Positions 55,824-63,300 of a stretch of DNA of 64,000 nt are shown here, piece after piece (position 1 is the stretch's first letter; each line of letters starts with the position of its first letter). The translations under genes were made by a program, and so were the position numbers. The notes under the pieces are model-generated. The model saw nothing but the letters and a program-made list of their open reading frames with translations, did not search any database and was not told the DNA's origin. Source of the DNA: Paraburkholderia sp. Tr-20389 (GTDB lineage Bacteria > Pseudomonadota > Gammaproteobacteria > Burkholderiales > Burkholderiaceae); contig NZ_JAAGPD010000038.1 in the NCBI RefSeq assembly GCF_017104565.1, positions 1 to 64,000 of the forward strand, in the 5' to 3' direction.

Positions 55824-56158
55824 ACGTTCCTCACATTGGCCACGGCGCGGTAGCGCGCCTCGGCGATTTCCCTGTCACGCCGGCTGGTTGCCTGCGATTT
55901 CTTGTCGAAGCAGTGCAGCACATAAACGGCTTCAACGAATTTCGCGACGTACATCACGCGAAAAGCGCCTTCAGGCTCATTGACGCGAATTTCACGCGTA
56001 CCCGCGCCGACGATGTCGAACGCTTTCCAGTTGTCCGGATCGAGACCAGCCTGCACCTTGGCAAGCTGAAAGCCAGCACGACGGCGCGGTTCTTCCGGAA
56101 ACGCAAGCAGATCGTCGTAACTGGAGCCGACCCAGCGAATCTCTTTTTCAAGCTCCAT
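55820..56158 (-). CDS. higB: HigB-type toxin (RelE/Gp49-like)
   Basis: 112 aa; phage-derived Gp49-like (DUF891) RelE-fold toxin, predicted ribosome-dependent mRNA interferase. Visible family pieces: IRWVGSSYDDLLAFPEEPRRRAGFQL in part, GAGTREIRVNEPEGAFRVMYVAKFVEAVYVLHCFDKKSQAT in pieces, ending in the basic ITKxDIExAxxR-like RRDREIAEARYRAV. AAGGGGG lies at a good distance upstream of the ATG. Start and stop overlap with higA indicate coupling. The pair sits between the adenosyltransferase gene and aroG and is the only clearly accessory unit here. Confidence 0.9.
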   Translation of the reverse strand: MELEKEIRWVGSSYDDLLAFPEEPRRRAGFQLAKVQAGLDPDNWKAFDIVGAGTREIRVNEPEGAFRVMYVAKFVEAVYVLHCFDKKSQATSRRDREIAEARYRAVANVRNV

Positions 56159-56171
56159 GAGCCCCCTTCAT

Positions 56172-56207
56172 GTATAAAATTTTATACCTCATTTCTCCGA
56201 TGTTCAA
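56172..56207 (-). promoter_or_regulatory. higBA promoter with perfect 16-bp operator
   Basis: GTATAAAATTTTATAC (56172-56187) is a perfect palindrome 13 nt upstream of the higB ATG. On the minus strand it contains the -10 (TAAAAT, 56179-56184), 17 bp from a TTGAAC -35 (56202-56207). Binding of HigA there would block RNA polymerase. Confidence 0.75.
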
Positions 56208-56282
56208 CGCGTTTGTGCGATCACCGGAACGAGATTCGAAGGTACCGAACGGAAGGGGAAAGTTCGATTCGGCCGAATGGCC

Positions 56283-56311
56283 AAAAAAAAGCCCGGCTGC
56301 GTGAGCCGGGC
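56283..56311 (-). terminator. Terminator after aroG
   Basis: Stem GCCCGGCT/AGCCGGGC (56291-56298 with 56304-56311), 5-nt loop, followed on the minus strand by eight T residues. It lies about 30 nt after the aroG stop. Confidence 0.92.
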
Positions 56312-56342
56312 AAAGTCTGCGTAGAAAGGGAAAGAAGCCGCG

Positions 56343-57416
56343 TCAGTTCCCGCTGCCGCGCGCAACGCGCCGCTGCTTGACGGCATCCGCGAGACCTTCG
56401 AGCACGGCGACGCTGTCGTCCCAGCCGATGCACGCATCGGTGATGCTCTGGCCGTACGTCAGCGCGCAGCCGTCCTGGAGATCCTGGCGGCCCGCGACGA
56501 GGTGCGACTCGACCATCACGCCAACGATGCGTTCGTCACCGGCCGCGATCTGGCGGCCGATGTCGGCGCACACGGGAATCTGATTTTCGTGCTTCTTCGA
56601 GCTGTTCGCGTGGCTCGCGTCGATCATCAGGCGCGCGGCGAGGCCCGCCTTGCCGATGTCGCTGCACGCGGCGTTGACGCTGTCCGCGTCGTAGTTCGGG
56701 GTTTTGCCGCCGCGCAGGATGATGTGGCAATCCTCGTTGCCCGCCGTCGAGACGATGGCCGAATGGCCGCCCTTCGTCACCGACAGGAAATGGTGCGGCT
56801 GCGAGGCGGCCTTGATGGCGTCGACGGCGATCTTCACATTGCCGTCCGTGCCGTTCTTGAAGCCGACGGGGCACGACAGGCCCGACGCGAGTTCGCGATG
56901 CACCTGCGATTCAGTCGTGCGCGCGCCGATCGCACCCCACGAGATCAGATCGGCGATGTATTGCGGGCTGATCATGTCGAGGTACTCGGTGCCCGCGGGG
57001 AGCCCCAGCTCGTTGATCTTCATGAGCAGCTCGCGCGCAGTGCGCAGGCCGTCGTTGATCTTGAAGCTGTTGTCCATGTACGGGTCGTTGATGAGGCCTT
57101 TCCAGCCCACCGTCGTGCGCGGTTTCTCGAAGTACACGCGCATCACGATTTCCAGTTCGCCCGCGAAGCGCTTGCGCTGCTCGATCAGGCGACCCGCGTA
57201 TTCCAGCGCGGCCTTCGTGTCGTGAATCGAGCACGGTCCGACGATGACGATCAGCCGGTCGTCCATGCCGTGCAGAATCCGATGCATCGATTGACGCGCG
57301 TTGAAGATCAGGTCCGACACCTTCTCGTCGCAGGGGAATTCACGGATCAGGTGCGCGGGCGGCGTCAGTTCTTTCAGTTCGCGGATACGGACATCGTCGG
57401 TGTTGTGCGGGGGCAT
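56343..57416 (-). CDS. aroG: 3-deoxy-7-phosphoheptulonate (DAHP) synthase, class I
   Basis: First enzyme of the shikimate pathway: condenses PEP and erythrose-4-phosphate. 357 aa, type I-alpha as in E. coli AroG/F/H. Motifs: metal Cys in IVIVGPCSIHD (about residue 61), KPRTTVGWKGLINDP (about 97-111), GARTTESQVHRELASG, KNGTDG and DASHANSSKKHENQ with the metal His. RBS GAGGAGAAAACC lies directly before the ATG at 57416. It is preceded by a promoter, an aromatic leader peptide and a terminator forming an attenuator (57530-57725). Which aromatic amino acid inhibits the enzyme is not readable from sequence. tldD lies upstream with its own terminator. Confidence 0.97.
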   Translation of the reverse strand: MPPHNTDDVRIRELKELTPPAHLIREFPCDEKVSDLIFNARQSMHRILHGMDDRLIVIVGPCSIHDTKAALEYAGRLIEQRKRFAGELEIVMRVYFEKPRTTVGWKGLINDPYMDNSFKINDGLRTARELLMKINELGLPAGTEYLDMISPQYIADLISWGAIGARTTESQVHRELASGLSCPVGFKNGTDGNVKIAVDAIKAASQPHHFLSVTKGGHSAIVSTAGNEDCHIILRGGKTPNYDADSVNAACSDIGKAGLAARLMIDASHANSSKKHENQIPVCADIGRQIAAGDERIVGVMVESHLVAGRQDLQDGCALTYGQSITDACIGWDDSVAVLEGLADAVKQRRVARGSGN

Positions 57417-57529
57417 GGTTTTCTCCTCGATTCTTTGTGCGGTTCGGGCGGTTTGCTGCGATTCAACGACGGCGCCGCGGCGAACAGGTCAACAGGCTAA
57501 AAAGGTCAAAATCAAAGTTGTCAGGGGCG

Positions 57530-57562
57530 AAAAAAAACCGCCAGACTCGCTGGCGGTTTTTT
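57530..57562 (-). terminator. Attenuator terminator upstream of aroG
   Basis: On the minus strand CCGCCAG (57550-57556) pairs with CTGGCGG (57538-57544), extended by A-T pairs from AAAAAA to the left and the U-tract to the right, loop CGAGT, then eight T residues (57530-57537). It lies 27 nt after the leader-peptide stop and 114 nt before the aroG ATG. Its 5' arm is also complementary to a segment inside the leader ORF, so it can be disrupted. Confidence 0.88.
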
Positions 57563-57654
57563 CGGGAATTTCAGGTGCCTATGTACGTTCACACCCCTCT
57601 CGATCCGCCAGCGGTCTGAGATGCCCAAAAGAAATAAAAATAAAACTTGGCGGA
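57548..57654 (-). promoter_or_regulatory. Mutually exclusive pairings of the aroG attenuator
   Basis: Segment 1 is TCCGCCA (57648-57654, leader codons 2-4). Segment 2 is CGCTGGCGG, continued by A (57604-57613, leader codons 16-18). Segment 3 is CCGCCAGCG (57548-57556), the left arm of the terminator. Segments 1:2 pair over 7 bp, 2:3 over 9 bp, 3:4 form the terminator. The aromatic codons lie between 1 and 2. A ribosome stalled there masks 1 and frees 2 to sequester 3 (readthrough); a ribosome that reaches the stop covers 2 and lets 3:4 terminate. Confidence 0.82.
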
Positions 57655-57657
57655 CAT
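57589..57657 (-). CDS. Aromatic leader peptide of aroG (attenuator)
   Basis: 22-codon ORF on the minus strand starting ATG (57655-57657) and stopping TGA (57589-57591). The peptide begins MSAKFYFYFFWASQ; residues 5-11 are Phe-Tyr-Phe-Tyr-Phe-Phe-Trp, encoded TTT TAT TTT TAT TTC TTT TGG. The ORF begins about 30 nt after the predicted transcription start. No strong Shine-Dalgarno is seen; a TTG nine codons... eight codons upstream in frame would add two more Phe residues but also lacks one. Seven contiguous aromatic codons before a terminator and DAHP synthase are the hallmark of a regulatory leader, like pheL, pheM or trpL. Confidence 0.85.
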   Translation of the reverse strand: MSAKFYFYFFWASQTAGGSRGV

Positions 57658-57695
57658 GGCGAAAAAGGGATGGCTCGTCAAAAAGGTTGATTGGC

Positions 57696-57725
57696 TTTAT
57701 AACCCGAGGTTTGCTCGGCTGGCAA
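57696..57725 (-). promoter_or_regulatory. Predicted sigma-70 promoter of the aroG leader
   Basis: TTGCCA (-35, 57720-57725) and TATAAA (-10, 57696-57701) on the minus strand, 18-bp spacer, each one base from consensus. The start site should fall near 57689, about 30 nt before the leader ATG and just after the tldD terminator. Confidence 0.7.
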
Positions 57726-57737
57726 GCTGGAGGCGCC

Positions 57738-57757
57738 AAAAATGCGGAAAATCCGCA
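57738..57757 (-). terminator. Terminator after tldD
   Basis: On the minus strand TGCGGA-TTT-TCCGCA (57743-57757) is followed by TTTTT (57738-57742). A second 11-bp inverted repeat, CGCACGAATCG/CGATTCGTGCG (57754-57764, 57778-57788), overlaps it by four bases, so the two hairpins exclude each other in part. Confidence 0.75.
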
Positions 57758-57800
57758 CGAATCGACGTTGTCATGCGCGATTCGTGCGTGTGGTGCGAAA

Positions 57801-59267
57801 TCACACCGTGCCGCCGACCGTCATTTTGTCGATGCGCAGCGTCGGCTGGCCGACACCGACGGGCACGCTCTGGCCTTCCTTGCCGCACACGCCGACACCC
57901 GTATCCAGCGACATGTCGTTGCCGATCATGCTCACGAACTTGAGCGATTCGGGGCCGCTGCCGATCAGCGTCGCGCCCTTGACGGGATACGTGATCTTGC
58001 CGTTTTCGATCATGTACGCCTCCGACGCCGAAAACACGAACTTGCCGTTCGTGATGTCGACCTGGCCGCCGCCGAAGTTCACCGCATACAGACCATTCTT
58101 CACCGATTCGATGATTTCCTGCGGATCCTTGTCGCCGTTGAGCATGTACGTGTTGGTCATGCGCGGCATCGGCAGCGCGGCGTACGATTCGCGGCGCGCG
58201 TTGCCCGTCACGGGCATCTTCATCAGGCGTGCGTTCAGCGTGTCCTGGATATAACCCTTCAGGATGCCGTCTTCGATCAGCGTCGTGCACTGCGTCGGGT
58301 TGCCTTCGTCGTCGATGTTCAGCGATCCGCGGCGGTTCGGCAGCGTGCCGTCGTCGACCACCGTCACGCCCTTGGCAGCGACCTGCTCGCCGATGCGCCC
58401 CGCGAATGCCGACGAGCCCTTGCGGTTGAAGTCGCCTTCGAGGCCGTGGCCGATCGCTTCGTGCAGCAGCACGCCGGGCCAGCCCGGTCCGAGCACGACG
58501 GTCATCGCGCCGGCGGGCGCCGGACGAGCGTCGAGATTGACGAGCGCCGCGTGCACCGCGTCATCGACGTATTTCGACAGGATGTCGTCAGTGAAATAGC
58601 CGTAGTCGAAGCGTCCGCCGCCGCCGCCGCTGCCGATTTCGCGGCGGCCGTTCTGCTCGGCGATCACCGTCACGGACACGCGCACGAGCGGCCGGATGTC
58701 CGCGGCCAGCGCACCGTCGCTGCGCGCGACCAGCACGACGTCGTATTCGCCCGCGAGGCCCGCCATCACCTGCGTGATGCGCGGATCGCGGCTGCGCGCC
58801 ATCTGCTCGATGCGTTCCAGCAGCTTGACCTTGGCGGTCGCGTCGAGCGAATGCAGCGGATCGGACGGCAGATACAGATCGCGCCCGGACACGCCCGTCA
58901 GCGTCGAAGCCGCCTTGATCTTCTGCTTGCCGCCGCCCGCCTTCGCGATGGCGCGCGTGGCGATGGCCGCCTGGCGGATCGCTTCGGGCGACAGGTCGTC
59001 CGAATACGCGAACGCCGTGCGGTCGCCCGACACGGCGCGCACGCCGACGCCCTGGTCGATGCTGAAGCTGCCCGACTTGACGATGCCTTCCTCGAGGCTC
59101 CACGCTTCGCTGCGCGTGGTCTGGAAGTAGAGGTCGGCGTAATCGACGCGATGCGTAAAGATTTCGGCGAGCGTGCGGGTCAGCACGGCTTCGTCGAGGC
59201 CATAGGGCGTGAGCAGCACGTCTTTGGCCGTCGCGAGATTACGGATGCTGGGTTCGATGATGTTCAT
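57801..59267 (-). CDS. tldD: Metalloprotease TldD
   Basis: 488-aa subunit of the TldD/TldE (PmbA) zinc protease, which in relatives processes microcins, CcdA and other unfolded peptides. The zinc motif HEAIGH is in [16 protein letters not shown] at about residue 266, and the downstream metal Cys in [17 protein letters not shown] near the C-terminus. [15 protein letters not shown] and GRFDYGYF are also family blocks. Normal length. The partner pmbA/tldE is not in this window. Downstream of the nitrilase-family gene and yhdP on the same strand, the standard beta-proteobacterial order. Confidence 0.96.
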   Translation of the reverse strand: MNIIEPSIRNLATAKDVLLTPYGLDEAVLTRTLAEIFTHRVDYADLYFQTTRSEAWSLEEGIVKSGSFSIDQGVGVRAVSGDRTAFAYSDDLSPEAIRQAAIATRAIAKAGGGKQKIKAASTLTGVSGRDLYLPSDPLHSLDATAKVKLLERIEQMARSRDPRITQVMAGLAGEYDVVLVARSDGALAADIRPLVRVSVTVIAEQNGRREIGSGGGGGRFDYGYFTDDILSKYVDDAVHAALVNLDARPAPAGAMTVVLGPGWPGVLLHEAIGHGLEGDFNRKGSSAFAGRIGEQVAAKGVTVVDDGTLPNRRGSLNIDDEGNPTQCTTLIEDGILKGYIQDTLNARLMKMPVTGNARRESYAALPMPRMTNTYMLNGDKDPQEIIESVKNGLYAVNFGGGQVDITNGKFVFSASEAYMIENGKITYPVKGATLIGSGPESLKFVSMIGNDMSLDTGVGVCGKEGQSVPVGVGQPTLRIDKMTVGGTV

Positions 59268-59365
59268 GCGAAGTTCGCTCGATTCAGGGTATTCGGTTGG
59301 TGCACGTCGCCTACATGGGTAGCGGCGGCGGCACTTTCAATGCGTGCGATTCAGGTCAAACGCTT

Positions 59366-60214
59366 TCAGCTCAGCACGCGGTGACGCCAGGCCGGCAGGC
59401 TTTGCCGGACTTCGTCGATGCGTGAGCGCTCGATATTGCCCACGACGACGCCCGCGCCTTCGTCGCGCACGTCGATGATTTCGCCCCACGGGTCGATCAG
59501 CATGCTGTGGCCCCACGTGCGCCGACCGTTCTCATGCTTGCCGCCCTGCGCCGCGGCGAGCACGTAGCACTGATTCTCGACGGCCCGCGCGCGCAGCAGC
59601 GTTTCCCAGTGCGCGCGGCCCGTCGTGTACGTGAATGCGGACGGCACGACGATCAGCGCGCAGTCGCCCATGCGCCGGTACAGCTCGGGAAAGCGTAGAT
59701 CGTAGCAGACGGACAGACCCACGCGCCCGAACGGCGCATCGAACGTGCGGACCGTGTCGCCGGGGCGGATCGTGCGCGCTTCGTCGAACGATTCTTCGCC
59801 TTTCTCGAAGTTGAACAGATGGATCTTGTCGTAGCGCGCGGCCTCGTTGCCTTGCGGGTCGAACACGAGCGTCGTGTTCAGCACGCGGGTTTCTTCGGGC
59901 GCCTTCAAAGGCAGCGTGCCGCCGATGATCCAGACCCGATGGCGGCGCGCCGCATCCGCGAGAAAGCGTTGGATCGGGCCGTCGCCGTAGGTTTCGCGCA
60001 CCGTGAGCTTGTCGGTGTCCTTGAAACCCATGAAGCAGAAATACTCGGGCAGCAGCACGAGCTGCGCGCCGTCGGCGGCGGCTTGTGCGATCAGGCGTTC
60101 GGCATCGGCGAGATTGCGGTCGCGATCCGGCGTGCTCACCATCTGCAGCGCGGCGACGCGGAACGGACCAGCGTGGGAAGGGGACTTCGCGGACTGCGTG
60201 TTCAGGTCGCTCAT
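59366..60214 (-). CDS. Carbon-nitrogen hydrolase (Nit1-type amidase)
   Basis: 282-aa nitrilase-superfamily protein. Catalytic triad: Glu in VLLPEYFCFMG (about residue 57), Lys in ARYDKIHLFNFE (about 128), Cys in GLSVCYDLRFPELYR (about 168). The sequence resembles Nit1/YbeM-type deaminated-glutathione amidases, a metabolite-repair function that hydrolyses the amide of deaminated glutathione; the exact substrate is inference. Located between yhdP and tldD, with gaps of about 125 and 98 nt. Confidence 0.9.
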   Translation of the reverse strand: MSDLNTQSAKSPSHAGPFRVAALQMVSTPDRDRNLADAERLIAQAAADGAQLVLLPEYFCFMGFKDTDKLTVRETYGDGPIQRFLADAARRHRVWIIGGTLPLKAPEETRVLNTTLVFDPQGNEAARYDKIHLFNFEKGEESFDEARTIRPGDTVRTFDAPFGRVGLSVCYDLRFPELYRRMGDCALIVVPSAFTYTTGRAHWETLLRARAVENQCYVLAAAQGGKHENGRRTWGHSMLIDPWGEIIDVRDEGAGVVVGNIERSRIDEVRQSLPAWRHRVLS

Positions 60215-60339
60215 AAGCGTTCGAAAGACTCCTGCATAAGCAGTGCGGACAGCGGGTATGGAACAGCGACGGCGGACATCGGGCGCTCGATGCCGCGCTG
60301 CACGGAGCGCGCCGGTTGCCGCCCAGAGCCGAAGTGAAC

Positions 60340-63300
60340 TCAGTTCGGCGCCGCGATGGCGGCCGGCGCGTTCATATTACCGCTATCTCCGTGGACCCGC
60401 TCGACGTGCGGTTTGGCCCACGAACCCGTGATCGAGTAATCGCGCGCGAATGCATGTTCGATCGAATGCGACAGCGCGAGATCGCCGATCAGCGCAGCGA
60501 GCCCCAGCAGCGGATTGATCACGGCCGCCACGACGACGCCCGTGCCCGCGCTGACAGTCGGCACGATATGCACGTTCAGGTTCTGCGTTTCGTGGGCCAG
60601 ATCGACGGTGCCTTTCATTTCGGCGCGCGCGGGCGCCGTCACCATCTCGAAGTTGTTCGTGGAGCCGATGCCGTTCACCACCAGCGCGGTGCCCGTCACG
60701 TGCTCGAACGGCAGGCCTTCGCCGATCACGTCGCGGAAGTTCATCGATGCATAGCGCGCGAGGCTTTGCAGGCTCAGCACGCCAAGCAGCTTCGCGACGC
60801 CGGGATCGACCTTGAGGATCTGGCCGTGCCGCAGGTCGACGGCAAGATTGCCGTTGAGCGTCGGATAGTCCGGCTTGGTGGGGCCGCCGCGCCAGCCGAG
60901 CTTGCCCGACAGCGAGCCTTCGCCCGCCTTGAGCGTGCGCGGCAGGCCGGCGCGCTCGAGCAGCAGGCCGGCGTCCTTGATATCCAGCTTGAAATCGAGT
61001 TCGGTGCTGCGCTCGGCTTCGTCGTCCTGGCTCGGACCATAGTTGCGGCCCGTGCGCCAGTTCGCCGTCGCCTTCAGCACGGCGGCCGGGTTGTTGATTT
61101 CGAGCGAATCGAGTTGCCAGACGGGCGTGCCGTTGTCCTCGAAGTTGTGTGCGCTGACTTCGAGCTTGCCGAAATTGCGCTCGCGTACGATCAGTTCGTT
61201 GACGACGAGATCGATCGACGGAATGTTCTGCGCCGGCTGGTTGATCGCGGGGCCGAGCAGATCGTTTTCAGTGGCGGACGGAATCACGAGCCGCGCGAGC
61301 CGCGCCTGCAGCGTGCCCGGCGAACCCGGCTGCGCCCCAGGCAGCCACGACACGTGACCCGACACCTGGTTCGACGCGATGTTCGCCTGCCACTGCTTGT
61401 CGATGTGCGATGCGCCGACCACCACGCTTTCCCAGTGACGCTTGAGCAGCGTCAGTGTGCCGATGTGGATCGCGAAGCGGTTCGGCAGGAACTGCGCGGC
61501 CGTCGCGCTGGGCGGCACGGGCGCGACACCTTCATTGGCCTTGCGCATCTGCAGGAAGAGGGCGCGCCACGCATCGGCGTCGAGCGCATCAATGTCGACG
61601 GCGGCAATCACGCCTTCCGATGGCAGGTCGGTGGTCCGGTTCACGCCGATCGCGCCGCGCACGACTTCGGGCGGTTGGCCGGGCGTGCGCCGCAACAGAT
61701 ACGTCGCCGCGATCGGGCCGAAGGTGAGGTCGGCGCGTTGCAGGACGTCGCTGTTCGCGCTGTCGCCGCCGCCCGTGGTGGAGCCGCTGTTCGCGACCGC
61801 GCTGCCGCTGCTGCCGATGGTCGGTTGGAAGGTGAAAGCAAGCGGCATTGGCGTGCCGATGGGCTTGTTGAACGGCGCCGGGAAGTTGAGCGCGAGCCCC
61901 GTCAGGTCCGAATGAACGGCGACCTCCGGCAAGCCGCCCTTCGCGCCGTGCACGCTGATGTCATAGGGCGCGGTGCCGTTCATCCGCGTCAGCACCTGCG
62001 CGGGCAGGCCGCGCAGATTCAGGTCGCGCGCCGCGTCGACGGCGAAATGGCCGGACACGTCGAGCGCATAGGCGCCTTTCTGGTTCAGCCCGCCTTTGGC
62101 GTGGATGTCGCCGCCCATGAACTGTCCCGTCAGCCCGTCGATCTGCGCAGTATGGTCGGTGAAGCTGACCTTGCCGCGAAGTTGCGACAGCGGCGGCACG
62201 TTGTCCATCGCAAGCCGGTCGTTCTCGAACGCCAGCGAGCCCTCGACGGCCACGTGCGTCTTCGGCGGCGCGACGCCCGGCGGCGTGGGTGGATTGCGCG
62301 GTACCGTCAGCTTCAGCGCGAGCGCGGCGGGTCCGTCGACGTGCAGTTTTTCCGTCTGGTGTTTCGCCAGCCCGCCGAGCGCACTGTTGTTCACATAGTC
62401 GAGCATGTCGGCGAGCGGCCCATGTCCGTCGCCCGTAATCACGAGGCTCGATGCCCGGTTACCCATGTCGTCGATCTTGCCCGTCACCTTGCCGAGCGCG
62501 ACGCCCTTGTAGTGCGCGCGGTCGACGTCGAAACGCAACAGCTTCTCTTTCAGCTGGAAGGTGCCGTCGATGCCGTCGAGCGCCGGCCACACGTTCGGTA
62601 TGCCGTTCTTCATCGTGCGCGGCGGGTACGGCGACGGATCGAAGCGGCCGCCCTTGAACGGGGCGACGATCCTGAACACGCCCGCACTCGGGTCGCGCGA
62701 GTACGGGAATTTCTCGAGATTGCCGTGAATTTCGATCGTCGCGCCGTGCGACATGCCCGCCTGCAACCCGTGCGTCAGATAGATGCGCAGTCTTTCGCTG
62801 ATGCTGGTCGGCAGGTAGCGTGTGATGCGCGTGACCTGCGCGCGCTCGAAGTCGGCTTTCAGATCGAGCGAGCCGCGCCCGCTGCCGACGTTCGAATAGC
62901 TGGCCGTCGCCCGCGCGGCCGTGTCCGCGTTCGATACCTTCAGTTCCGATACATCGACCTTGAACGCCTTGTGCCGCTGACCGGGTTCTATGGTCGACGC
63001 GATCGTCCACGCGCCCTTGCCGCTCAGGTGATCGAATGTGAGGCGCGGATCGTCGAATACGCCGGGCAGCGTGAGCGCGGCGTTGGACGTGTCGATGGCG
63101 ATGGTGCCGTGTTTTTCGTCGGCATCGACGCTGCCCCACAGATTCTCCACGCCCGGAATGCCCGCGCGCGGGTGATTGCGCGCCGTCAGCCCCGGCGGCG
63201 GTTCCTGCGCGGCGACGCTGATGCCTTGCAGGTCGGCCTTGAAGCGATAGCGGACGATCGGCTCCGCGCCCGGCTCGCGATGTTCCGTGGCCGCTTCGCC

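Noticed and set aside
57530-57562. Simple terminator of tldD
   Set aside because: tldD already has a U-tailed terminator at 57738-57757, and a good promoter and the leader ORF lie between it and this hairpin. The complementarity to the leader ORF makes an attenuator the better reading.
57621-59384. 587-codon plus-strand open frame opposite tldD
   Set aside because: Antisense to a well-conserved tldD; its start would also lie inside the aroG leader region.
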